Assembly: GCF_028640845.1 (NCBI RefSeq)
Contig: NC_080540.1
Span: 234,581,794-234,645,793, forward strand
Direction: 5' to 3'
Source of the DNA: Ahaetulla prasina
Lineage: Eukaryota > Chordata > Lepidosauria > Squamata > Colubridae
DNA: 64,000 nt
The notes under the pieces: model-generated
Told to the model about the DNA's origin: nothing
Seen by the model: the letters and a program-made list of their open reading frames with translations, nothing else
The model's database searches: none
Made by a program: the position numbers and the translations under genes
Shown: positions 21,829-32,839 of the stretch, piece by piece
Numbering within the stretch: position 1 is the first letter of the stretch
Layout of the letters: each line of letters starts with the position of its first letter

Positions 21829-21939
21829 CAGGGGTCTCCAACCTTAGCAACTTTAAGACATGTGGACTTCAACTCCCAGAGTTGAATTCTGGGAGTTGAA
21901 GTCCACACGTCTTAAAGTTGCTAAGGTTGGAGACTCCTG
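21829..21939. mobile_element. Palindromic hAT element, family B (complete)
   Basis: The 111-bp near-perfect palindrome begins CAGGGGTCTCCAACCTTAGC and ends GCTAAGGTTGGAGACTCCTG. The arms meet at cagagttgaattctggg. Nearly the whole element is its own inverted repeat. The flanks gtctaaag and atttaggt are only weakly similar, so a TSD is not clear here, unlike the copy at 33026. Confidence 0.85.
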
Positions 21940-22357
21940 ATTTAGGTCACATTCCATTCAATTAACAACATTTGTCTATTGAGTGCTATGCAGTTTCAAG
22001 TGTTTCCTCTTCTTGTTGTAGGGTGCATAAATCCCATTAACAACGATTGAGGTTGGTGGTTAATGTGTAACTCCAAATGAATGCCTTCAACTTGGTTTCT
22101 ATGCTGAATGAAGTTTTGGTAGGTCTTTGGGAAGTAGCTCCTGAAAGTTCTTGCTTAGCTTGACTCCATCATTGTAGGATGAAAGCCTAACACTTATAGA
22201 CTGTCAGCTACCACATTCACACTGAAGGGTTGGTGTTTTTTGTTTTTTGTTTTGTTTTTTTTGCTTTCTAGTCTAGATTTAAGAGAATCACCCAGCCTAC
22301 CTCCAGGTCTAAGGAGAGTCTCCCAACTCCATTTCCCCACATCTATATGCCACAATG

Positions 22358-22427
22358 CAGGGGTGTCCAATCTTGGCAACTTTAAAACTTGTGGACTTCA
22401 GTTCCCAGAATTTCCCAGCCATAATGG
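22358..22427. mobile_element. Half of a palindromic hAT element, family B
   Basis: Left arm only: CAGGGGTGTCCAATCTTGGC, then cttgtggacttcagttccca. The right arm is missing after about 22427. Confidence 0.7.
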
Positions 22428-23636
22428 CTCAATTATAAATTTCAACAGGGAAAGGTATGATGTGAATGTCAATTTGGACTATTTTATCCCTCCCCCCCCT
22501 AAATGCTGGCCAAGTACAGACCAAAAAAACAAGCCACGGAAGATGGGAGGAAGATGGATTGAAATGAACATGGCTGTCTGGCTTTGCATAGGATTTCTTG
22601 AACAAGCAGGAGAATACAGCCAGATAAATCCCTTTCTCAGCTTCCTAGAACTGAAAAGTCTGCAGGCTAAAAACATCCCTGGCAAAGGATGATATGTTTT
22701 AGCTTGTGAAAATTGACACAAAACCCTTGTTATTTTTCCTCTTTCCTCCTTGTCTCACTTATTCTTTCCAGACAGATGATCAAATGTGCTATTTTCAAAC
22801 TTGAATTTAAGTTTTACGTTGCTTCAATGACATCTGGTTTAATTTTTATGTTTCTGGGTGTTTTTTATATTATTATTATTTTGGCAGTCAGAGTGATACT
22901 TATTTCAAAATGATGCATAAAAGCACATTTTAGCAGAATTTAGCTCTTAACGTAATACTTGGAGTTCAGCTCAGCCAATGTTTTGTACAGCGAGCTCCTG
23001 CTGATTTTAAACGGAATTTAAGCATATTTCTCAAGCAGAAATCAGCAGAAATTAATGGTGCTCAGCTTTGGGCTAGGTTGTGTCAGGTTGGTTTTTAAAA
23101 AGGTACTTATCTCCCGGTCTACACATGTTTATGTAATCTAAACCACTGCAATCAAAACAGATAAATGATTTGACTATGTGGCAGAAAGGAGACATTTTAA
23201 AATATTAAACTGTTATCAGGAAAAAAAAAACCAGAAACACATATATGATTTTTTTCAATGAGTAAATGAGATGTAAGCGCCAGGTATAAAATATGAGAAC
23301 AATATTACCAAAAATGCATCTAAGATTTGGTTATTGTCTATTAACAGTTCCAAACCTTTCTGTTTACACAACAAAGGCTTTCTTTTACTGTTGTCCATGC
23401 CCTTTGCTTTTAAGAAATGAATAAAAGCAGATTAAAGGCAAGGAAAATGAAATTGTCAGTAGCTGAGAGAAATACATATGCATTCAAACAAGACATCTGC
23501 TCTGCTGAATATAAATTCAACAATTGGATTATCTTAAATAAACTATTTTACATAAAAATGATGATAAAACAATTATAGAATTAAAACACAATTCTATACT
23601 CTTTTATTTGAGAGTATGATCTATAGCAGGGGTGTC
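22428..23636. other. Unique noncoding stretch
   Basis: No gene or repeat recognised. Around 22930-23070 there is a non-repetitive segment (tgctgattttaaacggaatt, tcagcagaaattaatggtgc) that could be conserved noncoding sequence. An 87-codon frame near 22479-22721 has no motif. Confidence 0.4.
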
Positions 23637-23739
23637 CAACTTTGGCAGCTTGTGGACTTCAACTCCTCAACCAACCATGCTGGGGAATTCTGGGAGTTGA
23701 AGTCCCCAGGTCTTAAAGTTACCAAATTGGGCACAACTG
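23637..23739. mobile_element. Palindromic hAT element, family B (complete)
   Basis: 103 bp, starting CAGGGGTGTCCAACTTTGGC, with the palindrome centre at ccatgctggggaattctgg. The right end is degraded (gggcacaactg). Flanks ATCTATAG (23629-23636) and GTCTACAG (23740-23747) agree at 6 of 8 positions. Confidence 0.8.
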
Positions 23740-23867
23740 GTCTACAGAATCCAAGAAGTCTTCTCCATACATGTATATATAGCACTGTAAGACAACTCAG
23801 AAGAATAATTTTGGAGCCTTCTATCATTTGTTAAAAAACTCTCAACTTATCAGACTTTTCCATCAAG

Positions 23868-23890
23868 CTAAAAAAAAAAAAAAAAAAAAA
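23868..23890. repeat. Poly(A) run
   Basis: About 22 consecutive A residues, not clearly attached to a recognised retroelement. Confidence 0.9.
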
Positions 23891-24000
23891 GAAGGCAACA
23901 CTCTCTGGATTCCAATAAAATACTGATCTCTCTCCCCCTCTCTCCCCCCCTCCTCTCGTTTATAAGGAAGCATGAAAAACAATGGGCTACTTTAATGAAT

Positions 24001-24266
24001 AAGGGGCCTCTGTGGCTCAGACTGCTAAGACAGTCTGTTATTAACACAGCTGCTTGCAATTACTGCAGGTTTTAGTCCCACCAGGCCCAAGGTTGACTCA
24101 GCCTTCCATCCTTTATAAGGTAGGTAAAATGAGGACCCAGATTGTTGGGGGCAATAAGTTGACTTTGTATATAAATATACAAATAGGATGAAGACTATTG
24201 TTAACATAGTGTAAGCCGCCCTGAGTCTTCGGAGAAGGGCGGGATATAAATGTAAAATTTAAAAAA
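24001..24266 (+). mobile_element. tRNA-derived SINE with L2-type tail
   Basis: The head ggggcctctgtggctcagac is A-box-like, and ggttttagtcccacc (about 24068-24082) stands at the B box. The middle has aggttgactcagccttccat and gtaaaatgaggacccaga. The end gccgccctgagtcttcgg with agaagggcgggatataaatg matches the 3' end of the L2-type LINE at 20305, which would provide the reverse transcriptase. Full length. Confidence 0.82.
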
Positions 24267-25460
24267 AAGAATAACAGAGAAATACTCTTCTAATTCCTAC
24301 ATGCGATTGGAGCATTTATCTTTGAACCATTTCTGAAGCATGCCCAGCCCTTTAGGAATGCATTGAAATGATATCACTGACCAGGGCTTCAATTTCTTTC
24401 TTCATTTCTTCATGCATTCCTACATCACATTTTAATCAGCACAGGGCACAATGGTGGTTTGCACTAAAATATAATCAGTTTCATAAAAATATCATTTAAA
24501 GTAAAAGTAAAACAGATAAGCCGAATAATAAATCAGCTTCTATCTCATCTAGTGCTTCCAGATACATTGGATTTATTCTGGGATTTGTCCCAAAATCTGA
24601 AAATTGGAAAAGTCTGGCGTTACCAAGTAGAATTTAAACATTCTGACAATCTGGCCAAACAACAAAACTCAGCTTTCTAAAAGGCATTAAAGAAAGAATC
24701 TAACCTTTAGAAAGAAGTTATAAATTTAGGACTTTGCCACTGAAAAACATGTGTCCTGTATCTCTGCTAGTTATACTTACATTGGGTGAAATGCAAAGCA
24801 GAGCCTCCAAAAATGTCCTCAGTCATAAAACAGGTTCATTCAAGAGGCAGGAGAGCCCTTAAACATCCAGAGCACATTTTCAGATTCTATATAAAAAGTC
24901 ATGCAAACTATGAACTACCAAAATAATGGTAAATCGCTGTAAAACTGTTCTTCATTAAGTAATGCAATTTCTTTCTTTGAACCACCTGCAATATGCTTCA
25001 ATAGTTTATGCATTTTTCATGGCCAGAAAGCTACATTCATTGTCTGTTGGAGGCTGACTTCCTGTTTAGATGAATATATCTTCTAAATAGGCTCTGGTTA
25101 TTTAAATGGTTAACAGCAGCACTGTAATCCTTAATTGAAGAAGCAGTGATAAAATAATAATGTTGAATTCCTTCCTGCCTGCTACATAGCACTGCTTCCA
25201 GATTATTAGTAAAGATCTGTTTTAGGCCTAATGAAAGCAGACTGCATTTAATGCACTCTAAGAATACAGAACACTCAGGAACAGTTCCCAAAAGATTGCC
25301 AATCATGAACATGTAATTGTCTAGAAGACATTTTGTAGGCAGCCCATACATTTTAGCTGCCTAAGTGGGAAAAAAAATACAGTTCAATGAATCTATGTAA
25401 AAATGCAAAATATATCGAGTTATTCCAGTGCTCAAGGCACAAATTGTCAAGCTCAAATTA
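24267..25460. other. Unique noncoding stretch
   Basis: No element recognised. A 104-codon minus-strand frame at 25037-25351 has a hydrophobic, Cys-containing translation but no family signature and no splice or repeat context to support a gene. Confidence 0.4.
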
Positions 25461-25711
25461 CAGTGGTACCTTGGTACACAACTGCTTTGAAACTCATCGG
25501 ATTTGGTACTCAATGCATTTTGACATGGAAATTTTGTCCCGGTACTCATCCTTTGTTTGGTACTCAATGGACAAGCTAGAATTTATCAGTGTTGGCTATT
25601 TTGTGACTCACTAGATTATTTCTTATGGGAAAAATGTGTTTGGTACTCATCATATTTGGTACTCATTATGCCTCCAGGAACCAATTAACATTGAGTACCA
25701 AGATACCACTG
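25461..25711. mobile_element. Tc1/mariner-type (Tigger-like) non-autonomous element
   Basis: The 251-bp element has inverted ends CAGTGGTACCTTGGTAC and GTACCAAGATACCACTG. The interior repeats ttggtactca several times. TA precedes the left end (25459-25460); the right flank is TG. The termini resemble pogo/Tigger-class elements. No transposase. Confidence 0.7.
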
Positions 25712-25790
25712 TGTCATATTTTCAACACCTTATGCTAAGACTTAGGTACCTGTCTGAAAATCTGTGCATTTCTGGGAAAGGGGAAAAAAT

Positions 25791-25806
25791 GTGGGGGGGG
25801 GGGGGA
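25791..25806. repeat. Poly(G) run
   Basis: A run of about 14 G between atgt and aggaagg. Such tracts can form G-quadruplexes and are also error-prone in assembly. Confidence 0.85.
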
Positions 25807-27179
25807 GGAAGGCAACCAGAAGCAAGGTGGATGAACTCATTTACAGTAACAGTGGGTGTAGCATTAGAAAATTTGAATAACCAGGTGGAGGACAGATTTT
25901 CCTGGAGATTGCATTGGGTTTGTTTTCTGCCAAAAATCTGCACCCAAGTGATGGGAGAGGCCACACAAATATATCCCATAGCCTACACATGATTCTCAAG
26001 CTGTGCATTGCCTGCCTCTGCTATAGTGTCAAATCACTACATCTAAATACATTAGGGTGCATTATTATTATTATTTTAAGAAAACAATAATATAACAATT
26101 TGGTCCTGGCACTTATATTGATATAAAAGCCCTCAAACAATCTGCTGGGATAAATGTGAACACTCGTGATGTCACAATGCCATTCTCCGCTGCCACATTT
26201 ATTCAGTGAAAGTTTAGTTAGAATGGAAGACAAGAAGAAGCAATTTTGAAAGCCTTACCTTGGAAAGCAATATCCGAATGTTCAATTCTGAAAGCAACTA
26301 ATTAACGATCCATGTGGCATAAATTTGGAAAGAAGTGTCCTTCAAGTAAATGAGCTCTCAAATTTGATTTGTGAAGTTGAAAAGCATGTTTATTCATCTC
26401 CATTAACTTATTTCTCTTGATGAAATCCTTCCTCCCAATAGACAAATTACTTCCATTAAAAATCAGCATTGTTACCATATGCACTGTAGTCTCAGTCTAA
26501 ATCCAGACATTATTGCCATCCAAGACACCAAGGAAATTTTTCTAAGGGTTCATATACAGACAGTTTAAAAAAAGAGGATGCTTGAAAAGAGTATTCAAGA
26601 GTATTCATTCATTTCCTGTTAGGGATATCAAAGGCAGAGTCCCCCTTCCTTGCCTTACTCTATTCAAATTAATCTTAAGAAAGCTTTGGCTAACTTTAAG
26701 CCAATTTATTTAATGTTCCTGAAAAGTGAGAGGCTTATTGAGATGACTTTGAGTGGTATACTGCTCCAATAGATCAGGAAATTGGGATTGTTAGGTCTGA
26801 TATGGCAAAGACACCCTTAAGGCAAAATCATTCAGAGGATTGACTTTTTCATTTAGATTCTATCTTCCTCTTCTTGGTTCATGAGTTGGAAGCAAAGGAC
26901 TTATTATTTGAAGATCAATTGAACATGTGCTGTTCCACATGCTTCTTTATTTTGGTCATCAATAAAGTTGGTGGATATGAAAGTGATTGTACACATTTGG
27001 GTAAGGCAAGCAGCACAAGAATGCCTAAGCAAGTTTGGTAATGTTCTTAATTCATAACTTGTTACTTCAGGTGATTGACTTTGAGAATGGCTAAGAGAAA
27101 TTATTAAGACAATAATCCAAACTAAATCTATATCTTTTTTTCTTAAAATGGGGAGCAGTGGGAAACTATGAATTCTAGT
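25807..27179. other. Unique noncoding stretch
   Basis: Nothing recognised. AT-rich, with open frames no longer than 85 codons. Confidence 0.45.
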
Positions 27180-27345
27180 TCTACCTTACCCATGAAAGCC
27201 AGCTAGGTGACCTTGGGCCAGTCCCTCTCAGCCAACTCACAGAGTTGTGGTTGTTGTGGGGAAAATAAAAAGGAGGAAAGAATGTTAGATATGTTCATCT
27301 CCTTGACTTATTTGTAAAAATAATAAAGGCGGGAAATAGATAATA
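27180..27345 (+). mobile_element. MIR-like SINE (3' part)
   Basis: Plus strand: gaaagccagctaggtgacct with tgggccagtccctctcagcc, agagttgtggttgttgtggg, gaaaataaaaaggaggaaag and the tail aaaaataataaaggcgggaa. The tRNA head is missing. A GATA-rich microsatellite starts at its 3' end. Confidence 0.7.
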
Positions 27346-27354
27346 GCTAGATTG

Positions 27355-27496
27355 CTAGATAGATGATAGATAGACAGACAGACAGATAGATAGATAGAAA
27401 GAAGAGCGAGGGAGAGAGGGAGACAGAGAGGGAGAGAGAGAGAGAGGAAGAGAGAAAGGGAGAGAGTGAGGGAGAGAGAGAGAGAGAGAGAGAGAT
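27355..27496. repeat. GATA/GACA/GA compound microsatellite
   Basis: GATA and GACA units (27355-27398) grade into a GA-rich purine tract with many GAGA and GGGA units (to about 27496). It starts at the tail of the SINE at 27180, suggesting it grew from that tail. Confidence 0.92.
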
Positions 27497-27651
27497 ACTA
27501 AAACTTGTTACAAAAACAAGTTTGGAAAGGTCTAAACAAAGGAGGGTATATGACCAAAAGGTATCTAAATTGTTCCAGGTAATTCATTGGAGAGGGACAT
27601 CTCAAAACTAGGGCTATACAGCAGAGAAGACATTGGTGTTTAATACAAGGG
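27497..27651. other. Short unique stretch
   Basis: No feature recognised between the microsatellite and the next hAT element. Confidence 0.4.
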
Positions 27652-27659
27652 GACCTGCC

Positions 27660-27857
27660 CAGTAGTGGGTTTCAAATCCTGGGGCTACCGGTTTGTTATC
27701 AGTAGTGTGTGGGTGCCTGGCACTTCTGCGCATGTGCAGAAGCTTGTGCGCATGCGCAGAGCATTTTTGATGATGTCTGGGCAGGTGGGCGGAGCCTACT
27801 GCCACCGCCACTACCGGTTCGCCTGAACCAGGGTGAACCAGGAGCAACCCACCACTG
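27660..27857. mobile_element. Non-autonomous hAT element, family A
   Basis: The 198-bp element begins CAGTAGTGGGTTTC and ends GCAACCCACCACTG, with a perfect 8-bp TSD GACCTGCC (27652-27659, 27858-27865). It is inverted relative to the copy at 14502: the accggttcgcctgaaccagg block lies at the right. The interior has two cttctgcgcatgtgcagaag/cttgtgcgcatgcgcaga units, each a short palindrome. Confidence 0.92.
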
Positions 27858-27865
27858 GACCTGCC

Positions 27866-29106
27866 ACAGACAACCAGTATATGCCATAATAATAGTATTT
27901 AAGAATGTCACTAAAGAAATAATATAAATCATGTAGCATCCTCTGCATTTACTGCATTGAATGATGCCACTAGCCCTCCTATGCATGCCCATAAATTACG
28001 ATGGGGCCTTTGACACTGAATGTAGAAAATACCTTTTTGTGAGAAGGGGGTCTTTAAAATATACTAACCAACACTATTTATTCTTGGTGGAAAACAATCA
28101 AACCAAATACACTCACAAATATTTCCATTTGTGATAGAAAATATGTACAGCATATGCATATGCATATACATATATACTGTATATATATTTCTTAATATAT
28201 TTCTTAATATATTTCTCTTGAATTCATTTTTGTCTAAACACATAGTTTATATTGTTCACGCCAAATATTCCTAAAATTATATTGATACTAAAGTACTAAT
28301 GCCATTGCATAAGATGGAAAATTTAAAGCCAGTTTAACCTATGGTTACCCATGTAACAGCTGTTATGAAGTACTCAGATTTAAATAAAATGTTGCTTTAG
28401 AGATAAGCATATTGTTAATTCTCTTTCTTCTTTCTGGTTTTCTATGACAGAAGATGAGGAATAACTAAATTGGTGTCCAAATCTAGTATGTATGGACTCA
28501 CCCACTCTGGATTATTATTATTTGCTGAATTAAATTCCATCTGGCAGGAAAATATTTGGATAACTTAACACTCATCTCTTTTGGAGTAAAGTTCTTTTTC
28601 CTTATGACAGAAATATAAGCTCTTCCAATAAGCAGAGTAAAGTTAGTATGATGCAGCATTCATTGCCAAAAAGTTAAAATTATTTGAAAATTCTATAATT
28701 TACTAATCCATTCAATATTTGGTCATACAATCCAAATTAAATATGGCACTTTTATTTAGAGCTAAATTAATCGTACTATTTACAGAAGATCAAGGAAATA
28801 TTTTTCATTCCCTATTGTATAATAATAACCGTTATTTCCATGTACAAATAGTTTATAAAAGAGATTTAGTGTCTGAATTATGCAGAAAGGCTATAACAAT
28901 GTTCAATGTAGACCAACCAGAGGAATAGTCCTTTATATTTACTGTAAATATTTAGAAGAGGCATGTGAAGTATATATGTATATAAATCAATTCAGAGGGA
29001 AGAGTTCCTTCTGTTTATTCCAAATGTCTTTATAATTTAATGGTTAAGATTTTGGACTAGGACTAGATAAAGACTAATTTCAAGACAACCTTTTATCATG
29101 GAAATC
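27866..29106. other. Unique noncoding stretch
   Basis: No gene or recognised repeat, apart from AT-rich low complexity near 28140-28220 where ttcttaatata is repeated. Confidence 0.45.
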
Positions 29107-29114
29107 AACTAGGT

Positions 29115-29669
29115 CCATGATGGCGAACCTATGGCATGCGTTCCACAGGTGGCACGCAGAGCCCTCTCTGCGGGCACGCCAGCCGTCACCCCAGCCTAGC
29201 TCTACCGTGCATGCGCATGCGCCGGCCAACTGGTCCTCGGGTCTCTGCTGCATATAAGCAGGGAGTGAGGCGCATATGGGGGACATGCATGCACATGCAT
29301 AGGGGGACATTTACATTGCATTTTGGGGTCTTGCACAACGCCCCCGCACCCCGTTTTGGCTTCCAGGTTGGTGCAGAAGGCCTTCCATGCCTAAAACAGG
29401 GCACCTGTACCAACCTGGAAGCCAAAAATGGGCATGGGGGGGCCGGGTGCATGCATGGGGGGGAGCATAGAGTGTCATGCACACATGGGCAGGGGTTGGG
29501 GGATGTGCAGGGGTTGGATGCACATATGCGGGGGACGGGGAGAGCATGGGGGTTGCACGCACATGCACAGGGGCAAGGGGAGCATGGAGGTCACAAGCAC
29601 ATTGCATTGTGGGTGCCTGTGCGTGCACACGCTTTCGGCACGCTACAACAAAAAGGTTAGCCATCCCTG
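29115..29669. mobile_element. Non-autonomous hAT element, family E
   Basis: The 555-bp element starts ccatgatggcgaaccta and ends aggttagccatccctg. It is flanked by AACTAGGT (29107-29114) and AATTAGGT (29670-29677), an 8-bp TSD with one mismatch. The interior is GC-rich: cgtgcatgcgcatgcgcc at 29206-29223 and irregular gcatgggggg/gcacatgcacagg units from 29410 to 29600. Long open frames here (up to 174 codons) come from this repetitive GC-rich DNA and are not genes. Confidence 0.88.
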
Positions 29670-29677
29670 AATTAGGT

Positions 29678-29889
29678 TATTTTTTTTTTCTCAATCCAAC
29701 CTGTGTCCTATAGATTTATAATAGTTGATTCTTAAAATGTTCCAGGGAAATTCATCATATTTCTTTCTTTCCGGATGATGTTGAACCTCCTCCCAGACGT
29801 TGTGGTTCCTAGGGCAGTTCAGCAGGCTTTGGAAATAAATTTTCTATATTGAAAGCAGCTCAAGGTGTTCTGGACATGGTGCACAAGAT
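29678..29889. other. Short unique stretch
   Basis: No feature recognised. Confidence 0.4.
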
Positions 29890-30203
29890 AATAGAATAAC
29901 AGAACAACAGAGTTGGAAGGCACCTTGAAGGTCTTCCAGCCCAACCCCTTGCTTAAGCAGGAGACACTATTCTACTTCAGTCTCTTCTTAAAAAACTCTT
30001 AAGCACCCATAATTTCTGAAGACAAGTGGTTCCACTGATCAATTGTTCTAATTATCAGGAACTTTCTCTTATTTCTCTCCTTGTTGGTTTGCTCCTTGAT
30101 TAGTTTTCCTCCATTGGTTCTTGTCCTGCCTTTAGGTGCTTTGGAGAATAGGTTGTCCCCGTCTCCTTAGTGCAACCCCTCAGATCTTGGAACACCTCAT
30201 ATA
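29890..30203 (-). mobile_element. CR1-family LINE 3' end
   Basis: On the minus strand. The 3' end on the left is atagaataacagaacaacag followed by agttggaaggcaccttgaag. Further landmarks are cagcccaaccccttgcttaa, gtggttccactgatcaattg and tgcaacccctcagatcttgg. This is the C-terminal coding region of CR1, no longer open. A mariner-type element begins directly at its right edge. Confidence 0.75.
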
Positions 30204-31095
30204 CAGGTAGTTCTCAGCTTATGATAATAATGGAGCCTGGGATTTCATGAGGGTCATGAAATAGTCCAGTTCGTGAGCCAACCAACCTCAACTGATGAAT
30301 TTTACACAGTCTTTGAATAAAATGGATGAAGATTTTCATTTAAGCTGCCTTGATTTTTTGATGAAAAGGTAGAATATAAATCAGATAAGAACATTAAAGA
30401 ATAATAAGGAATTGTACATCATTGCTCATGAACGTAACACCACTCATTATTTGCTTAATATTTTTAATGAGAATCCCAGGTAATGGCACACTATGACTAC
30501 CGCTGGTATCTGTGAAACTCTCATGTTATTAATCTTAGTATGAAGAAATCCTGTTGCTTGTACTGACTAAATTGTTAGTAATTTACCGTCTGACATATTT
30601 AAGAGATGGAAAACAATTACTTAGTATCTTCCCCTGTTAGCAGCTAAATGTTATCCTTTTGATATTTGTGCTCTTTTGACTTGGTAGTATATTGGTTCTG
30701 AAATAAAAACAAGGTGCAACGCAATATTTTGGCAAGTCACCAAATTCTAGTGAATGGCTAAATGCCATTGTATGACTCTTCCACTGCAAATATATATTTA
30801 TGCATTTACAGCCATTTGCAGCATCATGTGGTCACATGACTTACAATTTCTGATGTTTTTTTTTTTTTTTTTGCAGGAAACCAATGTTTATTTCTGGTTT
30901 CCAGGAAAATAATGTCCTTGGCAGGGAATGGATTTGCTTAACAGCCACAGATTAGCTTAATGACCATGGTGATTGCTTTAACACTGTCATAAAAATATCA
31001 AATTTGGTCAGTTATGTGAAGACCTGTTTAACAACCGGCATGACTAATGACTGTAACTATAGGCTCGGTTATGGTTGTAAGTTGAGGACTGCCTA
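30204..31095. mobile_element. Mariner-type non-autonomous element, family M
   Basis: The left end is CAGGTAGTTCTCAGCTTATG preceded by TA; the right end is ggttgtaagttgaggactgc with cta, followed by TA. Interior family marks include gccatttgcagcatcatgtg with gtcacatgac (30810-30842) and aacaaccggcatgacta. At 892 bp it is longer than other copies and probably contains later additions around 30320-30760. Confidence 0.7.
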
Positions 31096-31098
31096 TAC

Positions 31099-31471
31099 CA
31101 GTGATGGCTAACCTTTTCCAGACCAAGTGCCCAAAACACATGTGCGTGTCCAAACCCCCAAAATGCAATGTGTGTGCGGCCCCTGCGCAGGCACCCCACC
31201 CCCGCACATGCACATGCAGCCCCTGTGCATGCCTCACCCCCGTGCATGCGTGCATGCCCCCTGCATACATATCACACCACATGCATGTGCATGCAGCCCG
31301 CTGCACGCCCCTGCCCCCCGCAAATGCATGGCAGAGACCCAATGACCAGCTGGCCGGCGGGAGGCATGCAAGCATGTGCGGCAGAGCTGAACTGGGGCAA
31401 TGGCTTGCGTGCCCAGAAAGAGGACACTGCGTGCCCCCTCTGACACACATGCCATAGGTTCACCATCATGG
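31099..31471. mobile_element. Non-autonomous hAT element, family E
   Basis: The 373-bp element begins CAGTGATGGCTAACC and ends GGTTCACCATCATGG, with a perfect 8-bp TSD GCCTATAC (31091-31098, 31472-31479). Its left TSD is made from the last bases of the mariner-type element, so it inserted at that border later. It is inverted relative to 29115 and shares the GC-rich gcatgtgcatgcagcccc units that give spurious long open frames on both strands. Confidence 0.92.
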
Positions 31472-31479
31472 GCCTATAC

Positions 31480-31727
31480 CATGATCATGACAAAATTGTT
31501 TTCTGAATCCATGTGGAAATGATTAAAAAATTGTAAGACGTATATAACCTGTTTTTTAAAAAAATCTGACTATTTTAGAGACCATGATTTGAAAATATTC
31601 TTATTGTTGTCTTTTGCACAGTACCAATTAATCTCAGACTATTATCTTTTTGGTTAGAAGAGTTGGATGACAGTTCTATCTTTGACTTTATCATTGCCAA
31701 CAATGTTTGCAAAGGGTAGTCAAGGTT
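31480..31727. other. Short unique stretch
   Basis: No feature recognised. Confidence 0.4.
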
Positions 31728-31957
31728 TATTTATTTATAACCAATTTTTATTATTTTTACAAATAACTCAAGGCAGCAAACATATCTAATACTCCTTCCT
31801 TCTCCTATTTCCCCTCAACAATCCTGTGAGTTGGCTTGGGCTGAGAGAGAGAGAGTGACTGGCCCAAGGTCACTGAATTGGCTTTCATGGGTAAAGCAGG
31901 ACTACAACGCATGGCCTACCAGTTTCTAGCCTGGTACTTTAACTATTAGACTGGCTG
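31728..31957 (-). mobile_element. MIR-like SINE (near full length)
   Basis: On the minus strand. The 3' end at left is ttatttataaccaattttta, then aaataactcaaggcagcaaa, then gggctgagagagagagagtg with actggcccaaggtcactga. The tRNA-like head at right is gtactttaactattagactg. It is the most complete member of the SINE group also seen at 17523, 19346, 27180 and 36533. Confidence 0.72.
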
Positions 31958-32310
31958 AATGTTTCACTCCTTTGATAGATACACAGACACTATACTGATA
32001 GTTAAAAAACCAGAGCTTGGACCCCAGTGCTGCAATTGCCATCTTGATTCTTTTGATATCCTCCCTCACATCATGCCCCCCCCCCATATCAAGTTCATCA
32101 CTACCACTCTTTCACAAACCAGGTTGATGCTATATTTTCACGTGTTTCCTGGACCAGAATAAGTCAACTGCCGACTACTTCCAGTGGCAAGGAAATGTTT
32201 ATTCCTGCTCAAGAGCAAAAACCTAGAGAATTTTTGATAATTTTCTCATTATGGATGATAAATATGCAAAAGCTATGGCTACTTTATCTTTGTTCTAGAT
32301 AAATTAATTA
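31958..32310. other. Unique noncoding stretch
   Basis: No feature recognised. Confidence 0.4.
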
Positions 32311-32735
32311 TGGTAGTCCTTGCTTCCTGACCACTTTTTCAGCAACCATTCACCAGTATGATGGTACTTGAAAAGGAGACTAAAGATCAGACTTCAAAGT
32401 TGAAGCTGTCATAATATTTTGGAAATCACCTGATCCCAATTCATTGCTTGTCAACTGGTGCACATTTATGATGGTCACAGCATCCCAAAGTCACATGGTC
32501 ACCATTTGCAACCTTCACAAGCAGCCTCCAATAAATAAAATTTGATGGGGAAGCCAGCAGGAAATTGCAAGTCATGATTATGTGACATCAAGCTAAATGA
32601 TCCGTGCTGATTTGCTAATGACTGCAGCCAAAACTGATGTCTTAAGTCAGGATGGTCATGTGACATTTTGTGACCACACCATTGAAGTGATGGAGCTGTT
32701 GGTTCCAATTGAGATCAATAAGTGAGGACTACCTG
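32311..32735. mobile_element. Mariner-type non-autonomous element, family M
   Basis: The left end is eroded (tggtagtccttgcttcctga) and the right end is clear (aataagtgaggactacctg). Interior marks: gatggtcacagcatccca, agtcacatggtcaccatttg and gatggtcatgtgacatttt. About 425 bp, no coding capacity. Confidence 0.72.
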
Positions 32736-32839
32736 TGTTGTTTCAGAGCAGTATATATTTTGCCAGCTAATGCTATATTTGAGGGGATGTCACAAAGAGG
32801 GCTATTCTTCAAAAAACCAGAAGTAATGAGTGGGAGTTT

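Noticed and set aside
29136..29670. Overlapping open frames of 80-174 codons on both strands
   Set aside because: They lie wholly or almost wholly inside a GC-rich non-autonomous hAT element; openness on both strands reflects low stop frequency in GC-rich repeats.
31028..31457. Overlapping open frames of 65-140 codons
   Set aside because: Same reason: GC-rich hAT family E element.
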